DNA of 36,179 nt. Source: a virus. The DNA is taken from the IMG/VR virus record IMGVR_UViG_3300025141_013686, positions 1-36,179 of that record; one strand, 5' to 3'. Below the pieces are notes generated by a model that did not search any database, was not told the DNA's origin, and saw nothing but the letters and a program-made list of their open reading frames with translations. The stretch's first letter is position 1. Every line of letters starts with the position of its first letter. Positions 17,901 to 28,100 of the stretch are shown piece by piece. A program made the translations under genes and the position numbers.

Positions 17901-18328
17901 AAGATTTCAATTCAGTTCCTTTAATTAATGTAGAATGTGAATATACATCCGATAGAACAGATGCGTTACGAGAAGACGGCACTCCAGTCAACAAGCCCCT
18001 TAATGAAATTTTTGAAGCGGGCGCTTTCGCTATAAAATACGAGGAGTCTTTGCAGGGATTAAAAGAATCAATGTGGGAGAGAGAAACATGGCGCATACTT
18101 TTCGATCTTGTAGTGCCCGTAAAAGACATCGCAGCCACACTCGCTGTATATCAGTATTCAGCATTATCGGATGAAGCGACTTTCGTAGGAGGAGTACAGG
18201 GCACAAACTTATATCAGATTGTGGCAAAAAGCAAACTATCGGCATTACAAATAATTGTTAATTCTATTTATGGTACAGGAAAGGTTAGCTTTGTAGATCC
18301 GTTTTTTCAAAAAGCTGGAATAACATAA
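11972..18328 (+). CDS. Giant virion protein with internal membrane segment (2118 residues)
   Basis: This protein is uninterrupted over 2118 codons. I recognise no family. Residues about 305-340 are a charged helical stretch (SAKELAEEERLL, then REQAAIQAAQRKLA). Residues about 1044-1107 are strongly hydrophobic and Gly-rich, long enough for two or three membrane helices, and end in WAWRKKKEE. About 1620-1640 is an Asp/Gly-rich tract, and about 1783-1826 is an Ala/Pro/Glu-rich tract with very high GC. The C-terminal 300 residues look like a mixed globular domain. Its place between the spike-like gene and gp25 implies a tail or baseplate component. A tape-measure protein is an alternative, since those carry hydrophobic segments, but the mixed composition with many cysteines argues against it. 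A transit role across the host membrane is inference. Confidence 0.7.
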   Translation: MDWRYRNECQPFSDENGNHYIVVDSEWESIGTEKETRLAAAKVYGVEKLLQFYGKETTTSQINVLLSYATVDDYFVSYKPCVPMKVLVRVPQAIFDGVPDDASACDINKPAEGYFSAYLSAADYRESIDYVVNTILSYVPKLAVADEFITNIDIIAEANRLRRCSNVIDRYFTINQVTIGPRESVTCPPTMEDRLEIGYTYDYKVAFALVEGSQYTVGYDCFIENTLLNHMTTANYLINLSRMVGELNNRNKETFDIFSFLSQYTLPTPVIQTKEKPSDGLPAYSDGASFGWADAAKLLSLELDINLCKSAKELAEEERLLNLDREQAAIQAAQRKLATKDRWFDKTRDLLESIKDPQPDQDERWLKEAIGKIFTDVLGKANIACVVNESLQCYLDRLITLLGEQIIDEDCDLGNLLQVSIDLGEMVDAQCGFKRCDGRQDVFDFTVGFPIFQGISIPANFPTIDFLDEAIAKAIEQLYRTLISALASVIMGVIENSCDFLFDDVLGEGDAVNTLSDGYQSWISNTIGINISELEDPEAWKEALVTTGGSGFVGVIGGLVSSMVASGKAAWSDTGVSLNLPNPDNGGRVEEVFISPQVFTSLFADLLAATDDISAVTTTSEQAKLYKGNASEDTQRLAFRCLKLRNPDFAELIEDQYKLADMFSAMGKLVDSKFLFEAEDDTRTPPRNFCDLDDGSEARAVRETLLSEKDPDISEDDINEIIDKEVERNKEKLCSSATFIESYLNGGIAPPFPTIFGDDDSLIPEMPEIIDAIAGDAGSGILATIISSFNFDAVKYGDIWNGMLAMDLSTDEYPVSILNDPRTIWGRYKADTDCRGGFGTHYERKYFRYYTNNDGKSRYRCGYSPPSGWSPTYTGGEQSVLNHAFSDGDVDENDTVFSDRLATELGMGSDVMKDVFKFCEEHDHKDGLAHQLFYEPDNTLVAYDVWIYHEGGVSRTGKNPYSEVTIVKSKYEEDDQPIVGTYTYDYGGSWNHNDTSNFNDGMAQQDWFKEYVNEVGESSAQGMLDALTGFAEDDWDKIAAAAGVALVGGTTPAAVMLLLGIIGGTSLAFAGMGSLIGPLFAMLFLTTFALVIGLVILAGVLLAIWAWRKKKEESGRDAFRFSPVAYTSSETVTDPEDSNNVLSVNIPNLTTTFDIVVNRDSGTVTVSKRVISSEKISRPATWPTNLTQLYRPRSTLFGVESGSTAALMWNEETQSWVDSRLTDIQNNTRLRTYVQDYTIKTTEDDLGDKKDLGGLEELRSDTSTNDNDEPTFDLSDLLDVSALHASQSDGTMVITSPYANVFGRLVTNALKSVFTSSSDTMVIESLMDSFNTDPDAANQPSYYLGPASVNLDRYGTFMQQLLTSCAAAIPEASYFKTPTHNAAGTLSSGFDSINLVFPDSDIFDFAELAKQMNDHVKKLIKLEMSLTYCDPIGPNNRANVSYSIIMLIRLFIIEIALASIQVLEVMGPGLIDSPIFAKQVLELIKLDMEKWQASFDTLDSNLYDDILNNSKIYWETLFLINGEGTTYDSGEDALTAIIVQEIVNVKPSISTTLNLSHVPDNYDEFITSTMFPTVDAPAKPESGTTVVPPITMEQAAASDLDEAREYKNELTMISFYTEGSSGYHPDDGDGYDDDGSGVSHVTDSNDWFVRGLRSHYGDTITDDLIAHLLEQYNTWLDNNEGLPNANNKKIELEKKYTYVSTTGDKIRYSIETKFTGKADEETPAKSGRGDLPDTPASWRNDWKYEITLTGEYTTEFFGRMSDWAIFNPFRDEVYGMKPADDPCAALAEEAAADPVTAVESQATPQRTPADDAAGKADQENATRWGPPTRADVDVNHEVRPGLYFERYIKFQKKGASSWRILGVSNFITLMEKALEDRDWKPFAHTGDGGIYDGAYLDRTSNLLDEFELIRFGFRLNYIDVLGYPGSGLSGISSKSRKWGAFYLQNQTIAVNQSIDEFLELSPEAQQPYAETSSAWSKDFNSVPLINVECEYTSDRTDALREDGTPVNKPLNEIFEAGAFAIKYEESLQGLKESMWERETWRILFDLVVPVKDIAATLAVYQYSALSDEATFVGGVQGTNLYQIVAKSKLSALQIIVNSIYGTGKVSFVDPFFQKAGIT
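17281..17460 (+). other. GC-rich low-complexity patch inside the 2118-residue gene
   Basis: By hand count 121 of these 180 bases are G or C (67 percent), against 58 of 180 (32 percent) at 16261-16440 in the same gene. It encodes an Ala, Asp, Glu, Pro and Thr-rich tract of linker type, including short runs such as AEEAAADP. The frame is intact across it, so this is not an assembly break by frame criteria. It may be an acquired or expanded linker. Confidence 0.7.
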
Positions 18329-18363
18329 ATCTACAAAACTATTTAATCACAGGAGCAAACTAA

Positions 18364-18759
18364 ATGGCAGGATTATCACCTAAATTACCGTTACATAGAA
18401 ATTTTGAAGATGGATATGCTTTGAATAAAACTTTTAAAGACCTTACAAGGCAAAATTTAAAAATGTTAATTTTAACTTCTCCAGGCGAGAGACTTATGTT
18501 TCCGTTATTTGGAGTGGGGCTAAGACGATATTTGTTTAGAAACGCCGATGCAACTACGTTTTCTGAAATAAGAAACAATATTAATTCGCAAGTTAGACGA
18601 TATATGCCTTATGTTAGTATTGAATCGGTCGATTTCCTATCGGAATCTACCTCGACAAGTATAATAGAGGGTACTTCTCCGGGTAATTTTGTACATCTTC
18701 AGATAAAGTATAGTATTCCAGATTCCTTTCTTTCGGATACGCTTAGTGTTAGGATATAA
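18364..18759 (+). CDS. Baseplate wedge protein, T4 gp25-like
   Basis: This 131-residue protein matches the GPW/gp25 family, a conserved component of contractile-tail baseplates that links wedge to sheath and is related by fold to lysozyme-like proteins. The diagnostic stretch is residues 38-58, TSPGERLMFPLFGVGLRRYLF, a family signature (the EPR-type motif is GER here). Length is the usual one for gp25. AGGAG lies about eight bases before the ATG, a good start. It is followed 30 bases later by gp6, the same wedge neighbourhood seen in many contractile systems. This is one of the strongest pieces of evidence that the window is from a myovirus. Confidence 0.9.
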   Translation: MAGLSPKLPLHRNFEDGYALNKTFKDLTRQNLKMLILTSPGERLMFPLFGVGLRRYLFRNADATTFSEIRNNINSQVRRYMPYVSIESVDFLSESTSTSIIEGTSPGNFVHLQIKYSIPDSFLSDTLSVRI

Positions 18760-18789
18760 TTATGAATAGTCAAAAAAGAGGTATTTTGT

Positions 18790-20589
18790 GTGGGCAATAA
18801 ACGTAATAATATAAAAATTAATTACCTAAGTCGAGATTATTCTTCTATTAAAGAAGACCTAATAGCATTTGCAAGAAGATATTATCCCGATACGTTTCAA
18901 GATTTTTCTACGGCTGGTTTCGGCGCACTAATGCTCGATACCGTTGCGTATGTAGGAGATATACTGTCTTTCTACTTAGACTATCAAGCCAACGAAAGCT
19001 TTTTATCGACTGCTATTGAATATGAAAACATTTTAAAACATGGACAAACAGTCGGATATAAACACCAAGGTGCTCGCGCTTCATACGGAAATATTACATT
19101 ATATGCAATCATTCCTGCTAATGCAAGTGCGACAGGACCAGACACAGACTATATGCCCATTATCAAAGCCGGTTCTACATTCGCAGCAGCCAATAACTCA
19201 TTGTTCACTCTTTTAGAAGATGTTAACTTGGCAGATTCAGCAAATGAAATTGTTACAGCAAACACAACGACGACCGGTGAACCAGAAAATTTTGCTGTAA
19301 AGGCAAATGGCGTCGTTGTTTCTGGGGAAGATCGAGTAAAAAAATTTACAGTAGGCGATTTTGTTAAGTTTAGAACTCTGCGCCTTCCAGGCAATAATAT
19401 AACAGAAGTTCTCTCGATAGCAGATCTTGAAGGATATCAGTATTATGAGGTAGATCACTTATCACAAAACACTATTTATGTGCCAATTTCTAATAATGAT
19501 ACCACAACTAACGTGCAAGCTCCCAACATTCTAAAGCCAGTTATTGTCCCGCGCCGGTATATTGTACAAAATGATAGAAATCAAACAGTCATTACATTTG
19601 GATATGGATCCGAAGCAGAAATTTCCTTTCAGTCGCTTGCTAGTTCCAGGGATGTGGTATTAAATATACACTCTAAGAATTATATCACAGATACCGCTCT
19701 AGATCCTTCCGTTCTAATAAAAACAGACCAGTTTGGAGTCGGACCATCTAACACAACTGTATATGTAACATATAGAACCAACACTGCTAGAAATTCTAAT
19801 GCGACTTCAAATTCGGTTACGACACCGGTAAATATACAATCGGAATTTGCGAATCGAACTCAGCTATTAGGTAGTAAAATGGCAGGCGTTAGAAGCTCAA
19901 TTGAGTGTACCAACGAAGAACCCATTCAGGGTGACGTTCGTGCTCCAGGTATTGATGATCTAAAATATTTAATTCAAAGTAGTTACTCGTCACAAAACCG
20001 AGCCGTCACGGCAGAAGATTATAAAGGCATGGTATTAATGATGCCATCTAAATTTGGTGGCGTGGAAAGGTGCTCTATTATACAAGATGTTGATTCAAAT
20101 TTAAGAAATATCAATATTTATACTATTTCACGATCTCCTTTGGGGTTTTACGAACCAACAAATAGTATTGTAAAAGAAAACATTAAAACATGGCTATCAT
20201 CCAAAAGAATGATCAACGATTCTGTAGATATTTTAGATGCTAAGATCGTTAATCTAGGAATTAAATTTGAATTAATTTCTGAGATGGGGGTTAATAAAAC
20301 ACAAATATTTAGTGATGCTGTTTCGAGATTAACAGCATTTCTAGTCAATGGGCAAGATGTCGGTGAAGATTTTAGTATCACAGACTTATACACAGTATTA
20401 AATAATGTACCCGGAGTAATAGACACAGTTTCCATAAAAGTAGACCAGATTGCTCACGTTGGATACTCGTCTATAGTATTTAATGTAAAGACCAATACAT
20501 CCCCAGATGGCAGATATATCAAAGCGCCTGTCAATGTGGTATTTGAAATTAAATATCCAAGTGCTGACATACAGGGAACAATCGTATAA
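18790..20589 (+). CDS. Baseplate wedge protein, T4 gp6-like
   Basis: This 599-residue protein begins with INYLSRDYSSIKEDLIAF and continues YPDTFQDFSTAGFGALMLD, then YVGDILSFYLDYQANESFL, the recognisable N-terminus of T4 gp6-like wedge proteins (Baseplate_J-related). T4 gp6 is about 660 residues, so length fits. It dimerises to form the inner ring of the baseplate that opens during contraction. The start is GTG at 18790 with AGAGG about eight bases upstream. An ATG at 18762 opens only a 12-codon frame and is rejected. The stop overlaps the next ATG by one base. The C-terminal region, with TDLYTVLNNVPGVIDT, matches the usual gp6 end. Confidence 0.9.
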   Translation: MGNKRNNIKINYLSRDYSSIKEDLIAFARRYYPDTFQDFSTAGFGALMLDTVAYVGDILSFYLDYQANESFLSTAIEYENILKHGQTVGYKHQGARASYGNITLYAIIPANASATGPDTDYMPIIKAGSTFAAANNSLFTLLEDVNLADSANEIVTANTTTTGEPENFAVKANGVVVSGEDRVKKFTVGDFVKFRTLRLPGNNITEVLSIADLEGYQYYEVDHLSQNTIYVPISNNDTTTNVQAPNILKPVIVPRRYIVQNDRNQTVITFGYGSEAEISFQSLASSRDVVLNIHSKNYITDTALDPSVLIKTDQFGVGPSNTTVYVTYRTNTARNSNATSNSVTTPVNIQSEFANRTQLLGSKMAGVRSSIECTNEEPIQGDVRAPGIDDLKYLIQSSYSSQNRAVTAEDYKGMVLMMPSKFGGVERCSIIQDVDSNLRNINIYTISRSPLGFYEPTNSIVKENIKTWLSSKRMINDSVDILDAKIVNLGIKFELISEMGVNKTQIFSDAVSRLTAFLVNGQDVGEDFSITDLYTVLNNVPGVIDTVSIKVDQIAHVGYSSIVFNVKTNTSPDGRYIKAPVNVVFEIKYPSADIQGTIV

Positions 20590-22103
20590 TGGGAGTAAAA
20601 AGATACACAGCAATAGCAGATACGACAATTACCAATGCGTTTAAGTTGAATTTAAGGACTCGTGCTACTGGTTCTAATATGGGGCTATCCGATTCGCTTG
20701 AAGTGTTTCATATTTATGGACAAGAATCCTCTGGCTCATCCGAGAATTCCAGAATTTTAGTTAAGTTTAAAGTTACGGGCTCAAACTCGCTCAAAACAGA
20801 TAGAACAAATAAAAAGATTCCGGCAAAAGATAATGTAAGCTTCTATCTTCGCTTGTTCAACGTAAGACACCCGTTTACGCTTCCTAGAAACTATCATATG
20901 ACCATTGCTGCCATATCCCAATCTTGGGACGAAGGCACCGGATTGGATATGGAATCATATAATGATCAGGGAGCAGCAAATTGGACAGATGCCCTAAGCG
21001 GTGCCGCTGGAGTCACAACTTGGGTTTCTGGAGGTGGTGGCGCTTTTCACGCAAGTCCAACATATAGCGCTTATTTTGATAAGGGCACGGAAGACATAGA
21101 GGTTGATATTACAACTTTGGTAGAACAGTGGATCGTAGGCTCTACCGGGGGTTCCGCCAATGGTAAAGAGAATTTTGGCATTGGAGTTTATTTATCTAAC
21201 GAATCAGAAAGTTCCTCTTCATATACAAAAAAATTCTCTTCTAGAGGATCTGAGTTCTTTTTTAGACGCCCCGTGATCGAGGCACGATGGGATTCAGCCA
21301 AAAAAGACGATAGAGGCAATTTCTATTATAGTAGTTCTTTGGCTCCAGCCGAAGACAATTTAAATACATTATATTTATATAATCGCGTTAGGGGCAGGCT
21401 ACGAGATATACCCGGAATAGGACAGGGCGACAACATATTAGTAAGTCTTTTTTCAGGGTCAGGAGATAACTCCAAGCCCTATGGCTCAGCATTAAATCTA
21501 CCTATTTCGGTCCCTTCGGTCAAAACGATTGCTGATTTAAATGCTACTGGCGGTTGGGTTGCAACTGGCATTTATTCATGTTCTTTTGCTGCAACCGCAT
21601 CGGCTACGCCTCTAACTAAACTTTTTGATGTGTGGCACAGTTCCAGCACCCAGCAGTCTCCTCAATATTTTACTGGAAGCATTGTTCCTACAACACTTGC
21701 GCCATCTAATATTAATCCATATGTTAGGTATGCTATGAACATTTCTAATTTGAGAGATGTTTATTATCGTGACGAAACGGCACAATTTAGATTGTTTACA
21801 AGACAAAAAGATTGGAGTCCTACAATATATTCCAAAGCCACAGCAGAAGCTAAGCCCACAATTATAGATAGCGCTTCATTTAAAGTAGTACGAATCGTCG
21901 ATGAATATGAGGCAATACCCTTCGGGACAGGATCCGATATGCACACACAACTTTCTTTTGACGCTTCAGGCAGTTACTTTGATTTAGATTTAACCATGTT
22001 AGAAGCAGGTTATGCATATGGAATTAAATTCGCTTTTTATGATGAGGGCGCAAAATCTTGGAATGAATACCCAGATGTGTTTAAGTTCAGAGTAGAGGAG
22101 TAA
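20589..22103 (+). CDS. Virion structural protein (beta-rich, baseplate-associated)
   Basis: This 504-residue protein is Ser, Gly and Thr-rich and appears to be mostly beta strand. The N-terminal 240 residues (ADTTITNAFK, TGSNMGLSDSLEVF, SRILVKFKV, then RRPVIEARWDS) resemble DNRLRE-type modules, which place an Asp-Thr-Thr-Ile start before a short strand and a hydrophobic 'ILVKF'. Such modules are seen on secreted and surface proteins. The second half has PYVRYAMNISNLRDVYYRDE and YGIKFAFYDEGAKSWNEYP. The gene lies between gp6 and the giant 3313-residue gene, starts on the overlap TAATG and ends one base before the next start, so it belongs to the wedge operon. It could be a gp7/gp8-equivalent or a fibre-attachment protein. 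I cannot choose. Confidence 0.62.
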   Translation: MGVKRYTAIADTTITNAFKLNLRTRATGSNMGLSDSLEVFHIYGQESSGSSENSRILVKFKVTGSNSLKTDRTNKKIPAKDNVSFYLRLFNVRHPFTLPRNYHMTIAAISQSWDEGTGLDMESYNDQGAANWTDALSGAAGVTTWVSGGGGAFHASPTYSAYFDKGTEDIEVDITTLVEQWIVGSTGGSANGKENFGIGVYLSNESESSSSYTKKFSSRGSEFFFRRPVIEARWDSAKKDDRGNFYYSSSLAPAEDNLNTLYLYNRVRGRLRDIPGIGQGDNILVSLFSGSGDNSKPYGSALNLPISVPSVKTIADLNATGGWVATGIYSCSFAATASATPLTKLFDVWHSSSTQQSPQYFTGSIVPTTLAPSNINPYVRYAMNISNLRDVYYRDETAQFRLFTRQKDWSPTIYSKATAEAKPTIIDSASFKVVRIVDEYEAIPFGTGSDMHTQLSFDASGSYFDLDLTMLEAGYAYGIKFAFYDEGAKSWNEYPDVFKFRVEE

Positions 22104-22104
22104 T

Positions 22105-25100
22105 ATGTCTGTAAAAGATCTTTTTAAAAGAAGTCATTCAGTTATAGCGTCTGCGAGCCTCGAAACTATGGGAGCAGAAGTTGAATCTGCTGACTATTTT
22201 GAACCATACATAAAAGATCAAGATCGCCTTGAACCTCACGTAGACTTCAGTGATCCAGCAAACTTCGTAAAATACGGTTCTGCTGAACAATATTATGATA
22301 CAGCAATCAAGTGGATTTGGGGAAACTATCCATATGATGGCTCCTTAAAAGAAAAGCTTGAGTGGCGTAATCAGTCAACACTACTTGACTTGTACATTTA
22401 TGATGTGCGCTATCCAAAAACAACTGGATATGCTACTTTTGCGCCAACGCGATGGGGAACTCATACTGGAAGTCTTTATAGTGGCTACGGAGCACCCGCA
22501 TCATCAGATTATGAATATATTAATTTAAAAGGCGGTCCTGGCACTCCGTATGGACAATCAATCGGCACAGCTTCTTTAAAGGGAGTTTTTGACTCCAAGG
22601 CGAATGTTTGGGACGCCGATGTCACCGGATCCGGTACCAGAGAATCAAACTTAAAAACCAATTTAAGTGGCGGTGTCACCGTTGAATTCTGGCTGAAAAC
22701 CGGCTCTTTGAACACCTCAACCCAGACAGCAAGACAAGTTGTTTTTGATATGTGGAATAATCAGGCTTCTTCAAGTGCTGATTATGGGAGGTTTAGAATC
22801 GAACTAGATGGAGCGCCCGGAAACGCCACAGCAACAATAACCATCACGGATTACACCGAACTCAACGCTACCGACAAGGTGAACTTGGTTGCTACTGATG
22901 GCAATAATTATGACTTTACACAAGGCGACCAAAGCTCTGTTAACGGTACATGGGAAGCCACGACCTCGAATGATCAAACAGCAACTAACCTGATGAATGT
23001 CATTAACACTACATCTGGACCATCAGGGACAAGGTTTACTGCCACTGTTGATGGAGCAGTCGTGACTGTAACTCAGGCAACAGCAGGCACAAACGGCAAC
23101 ACAACTATTACTTTGACAGATAGCGGCACCGCTGGCATGACTAAAACAGATTTTACGGGCGGTGAATACCATGGTGCACCACCTTTCCGAATAACGTTGA
23201 TGTCCGGTGCAGCGGGCTTAGGTCGGACCACTCTTGACGCTTCAGGTTCTTCAGGACTTCCCGTTGGTACCGATATTGATCTTAACTCGCTTTCATCTTG
23301 GAAACATTATGCATTTAGTTTTGTTAATAGTGGCAATGAATTACAAACCAAATTTTATGTAGATGGGACTCTTAGTGAAACAATCACTACAGGTTCAAGC
23401 ATTAATGAAATAAGAGAGCCTCTTGAAGCCAATATAGGCGCTCTTTTATCTGGAACATACAATACAACCTGGACAGCCGCAGGTGTCGGTTCTCCAGCCC
23501 ACGGCTGGGGTAAATTATCCGGTTCTATTGATGAGTTCAGATTCTGGAAAACGAAACGAAGCTCTAAAGATATCAAGCGCAACTGGTTCACCAGTAATAT
23601 AGGTGGTGGTACAAATACTGATTTTGCAAATACAGCACTCGGTGTTTATTATAAGTTTAACGAGGGTATTACAGACAAGCTCCCGACAGATAAAATCGTT
23701 TTAGACTATTCGGGACGAATCACCAACGGAACATGGACGGGTTATGAAACAGGCAGCGCTGGAGAACCGTGGCTTGCATCTAGAAATACAGGTTCTGCAA
23801 TTGTATCAGCAAGTGCGGGTGTCGAAGATCTAGATCCAATTATTAGAGCAAACCATCCATTAATTGGGGCTTTAACTACCGAATTAATTGCTAGTGGTAC
23901 CGTATATGATTATACAAATAATTCATCTATGTTCTATTCAATGCCTTCTTGGATTATCGAAGAAGATGAAGGACACGACGGCACTACCGGAGACTTAAAG
24001 AGGCTCACCCAAATATTGGGAAGCCATTTTGATAATTTAGATCTTCAAATTGGAGAATTGTCAAAATTAAATATGGCATCTTATCCAAGCAGCAGTGCGG
24101 ATTTAAAAATGTTCAAGCCATATCCCTATATGTACAGAGCGGTACAGTCGCACGGGCTGGAAAGTCCAGAGCTTTTTTCGGACTCATCACTTCTTGAATA
24201 TTTTCGTAATCGAAATGAAACTAAAGAATTTGAAGAAGATCTACAGACAGTTAAAAATTTAATTTATGGTAACATTTACAACAACCTATCAGCGATTTAC
24301 AAATCAAAGGGCACAGAAAAGTCAATTAGAAACCTTATTCGCTGTTTCGGCGTGGACAACGACGTAGTTAGACTAAATGTGTATGCTGATAATAGCACCT
24401 ATAAGTTCGAACCAAAGCGAAGATTTGCCTCTCATAAGACCAAAGCAGTAGATTTCAATAGCGTTGACCGATTCCAAAGTACAATTTATCAATATCAGGA
24501 CGCCTCTAATGCCAATAGTGTAGGTTATATATCAGGGAGTGCGACCGGCAAAGCCAATGCTGGCTCAATAGATGCTTTCCAATTCGAAGACGGTTTCCCG
24601 ATAACTGTTGAAGCCGAGGTTATTCTTCCCAAAAAGGCATCGATGGACTTCGATGTAGGCAGAAGCCAAGCGTTTAATTTCCTTACATCTTCTCTTTATG
24701 GACTCCACACCCCAGCAATAACCTCAAGCGCGACAACACATACTACTACTACAAACTTGACCTGGGCAACCGGCGATCCAGCAAACTTCCAGGTTTTTGC
24801 AATAAGAGATAGTCTGCACTCTAAAGATGTAAAGTTCTCACTATCTTCGTCTGCTTTACTTCCCAATCATCCTGGTATATCAAGTAGCTATTTTTTGGAT
24901 GTCTACGATGATCAAAAATGGAATCTCGCCGTCAGGCTTAAGCCCCATGGCTATCCACAATCTTTTAGTACTGGAGCATTGGCTAACGATTACACGCTTG
25001 AATTTTATGGTGTCAACTATATTGCCGACAGAAAGGTTAATGAGTTTATTGCAACGGCATCAGTAACTAAAGCAACAGCAGAAAACTTTTTAGCTAACCC

Positions 25101-28100
25101 AAAACGTCTCTATGCTGGCGCACACATAACAAACTTCACAGGCGCTGCATTACAATATAGTGATGCCAAGATAGTCTCTTTGCGTTATTGGATGAATTAT
25201 TTGGACAATACCGTAATTCAAGATCACGCAATGGACCCAAGCAACTTTGGCGCTGGGCGACCTGATAGAAGTGCATATTTGCTGCACTCAGATTTGGGCA
25301 CATTTACTTCTTCCAATGGCATTGTCTCAGCCAGTGTGGAAGTACCACAAATAGAGACATTGGCATTATATTGGGATTTCGAAACTCTTACAGGCTCTGA
25401 TAATGGCAGTGGCTCTCCCACTACGTTTGATGGCAAGTTTACAATACAGGATGTTTCTTCTGGTTCCACGGCACTGGCAAAACGTTATGATTGGTTGGGT
25501 AAAATACTTAAATATCAACACACAGGACGAGGAAACTTTTTCCCAATTAACAATACATCCTCTATCGACACTGTATATTTGTATGCAGGAAAACAACAAT
25601 TGCCCGAAACTGTATTTGGAGACGATAATATTCGCGTCTTGTCTCAAGCAGAAACAGAGGTTTTTACAAAAGAAACACGTCCTACAAAAACATATTATGC
25701 TTTTGAAAAAAGCATGTATCAAGTTATTTCCGATGAGATCATCAACTATTTTAGCTCCATACGCGAGTTCAATAATTTAGTAGGTAATCCTGTTAATCGT
25801 TATAGGCAAGAATATAAAGATATTAAATACTTACGTCAATTTTTCTTTGAGAGAATAAGGAACACTCCAGATTTAGATAAGTTTATAGATTATTATAAAT
25901 GGCTTGACTCCACGCTGGAAGCCATGTTGATGCAGCTTGTTCCAGCTTCTGCACAAACGAGCGACGGGATTGATAATATTGTAGAAAGCCACATTTTGGA
26001 AAGAAACAAATACTGGAACAAATTTGCCCTTATCGAAACTGTTACAGCCACAGAGGGTGGAGCCAAGGGCATTAACAACCTTCTTTATAATTGGAGAACT
26101 GGGCACAGACCTTTAGGTGGACTAGAAGCGGATAATTGCCCTTATTGGTTCCATCGAGCCGAACGCGATACCGCTCCGTTAAGTAGCAGCGATGGAGCTA
26201 CTGATTGGCAAGCGGTGAATACTGATAGAAATAGAATTCTTAGCGCATCGCTACAAGTATTAGAGCGTCAATGGACCACCCCGTTTAAATATACTGTTGA
26301 CCGTACCAAAAATATACATGGCGGCATAAACTATAGTGACAATAAGAAATATTATTATTTCCGGGGCGTTAACATGCCTCACGGAGAAGTTACGGAAGCT
26401 GATTGTGGTCTTTCTGGAGTTCCAAAGAATGTTATCAATGCTTGGAATATAGACGTGCGACCCCTTAAAGTTTGCCTCGATCCCTATCTTGAACCAAATC
26501 CAAATATAAAAACAAAATATTCTTTTGGCACAAACAATGGTCGCGAGCAATTGGATGGATTACATGATACCGTAAAGGGCGCAATCGCAATGCCCTTTAA
26601 TATTTATAGTGCATCTCAAGGTCTTGGCGGGTATAATGAGACTGTACAGGCTGAGTTTCTTACAGGCTCTCAATTAGTAAACTTACATAATGATGGATAT
26701 GGTGTTCTTAACGAAGTACCCATGCAGGGTCCGTTTGCTGAAAAATATGTTGGCGGACATCAAGCGCGACATATTAGAATTAATCGATATGCAGATCCAA
26801 CCCTCGTCGGCGGCGACGGAGCTACCACTCCCAATAATTTAGACGGCTTATATTCTAGACCTGAATCCTGGCGATTACTTTTTGGAGGAGGTCCAGAGTG
26901 TCCCCCAGGAGCGGGCGCGATTGGTCTGACCGGTCCTGACTATGGTGGACCCTACCCAGATTCCACAAAATATAGAGCATGGTGGTTTAGAGAAGAAACC
27001 GCAAAACGTCCAGTCAATATTCGTAATATTTTACAGACGACTGCCTCGGTCGATGTGCCGCTTTCGGGCGTACTTCAGCATGGACCAATCGGTAATTACG
27101 AGAAATCATATCAGGTTGTGCAAACATCTGGAAGAAGTACAAACAATCCTTGGTTTAACGATGGGCAGACAGAATTATTACCAGCACGATATGCCAACGA
27201 TCTGCCAAAAACAACTAACGTTCATACACTGGTCGCCGTGCGAGATGCCGAATTTGACAGCCATGGAAGAGGCAATACGTTTATTCCCGGTACTACACCG
27301 GCAGCTACCGATGCAGCCGCCGCTGAACAAGGCGCTCTTCGAAGGTTGTCCTCACGATATTCTCCTTATAATGTCGTAGCGGCGCACGAAGGAAGACAAA
27401 CAGTCTTTAACTTACCAACCAGAACTAAACAAGATACTGTAATTGTTGAACGCTTCTCTGCTCCTGGCGGACCCGAGATTAATTCCTTGGGATTCTTGGA
27501 TATTGCAGCAGCAGAAAAATCAGTTTATAATGCACTGCCGTATAGAAATCTAACTGTTCGTGGTTCTGGCTCAGGTGAAGCCTCTGGTTCTGGTGGCGAT
27601 ACCATGCGTTTGGAAGACCAGACTGGCAACCGGCGCGGATTACAAACACTTCTATCTCTCCACTGTGGTCAATTTGGATCTGATGCCACACACGGCGTAA
27701 TCAAATTACATCGGGGTGATTGTGATTATCTTTCCGCTTCGTTCCACAAGGTTAATCGTAATGCGCTTTTGCGCCCAGAAGCCGCCGTAGCAGCAGCAGC
27801 AGCAGGGGATCCAGGTGGGAGGTCACTAGAAGCGGTCACAAACATAAGTGCTTCATTATATGACAATTGGTATGTACAGCACCCAATTCCACAAAATGAT
27901 TTTCAATATATGTGGATAAGCGCATCACTAAGTGGCACTGGTAATTTTCGAGCAGCCACAGGATATGCACCTCGTTCTGGGCTGGTTTCCGGCACCAACA
28001 GTTTCCATTCAGCAATTTCATTCTTAACTGCTTCTGAAGCTCTTGCGGTTCTCGATGGAGCTAATTGTGTTTTTGGTACCATTGAAAGAAAAACCGCCGC

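Noticed and set aside
18762-18800. ATG upstream of the gp6-like gene
   Set aside because: The frame from this ATG ends after 12 codons. The GTG at 18790 has a proper SD and the gp6 family N-terminus.
27784-27815. GCA/CAG triplet run in the giant gene as a microsatellite
   Set aside because: Only about five triplets coding for Ala, with interruptions. Too short to call a repeat feature.
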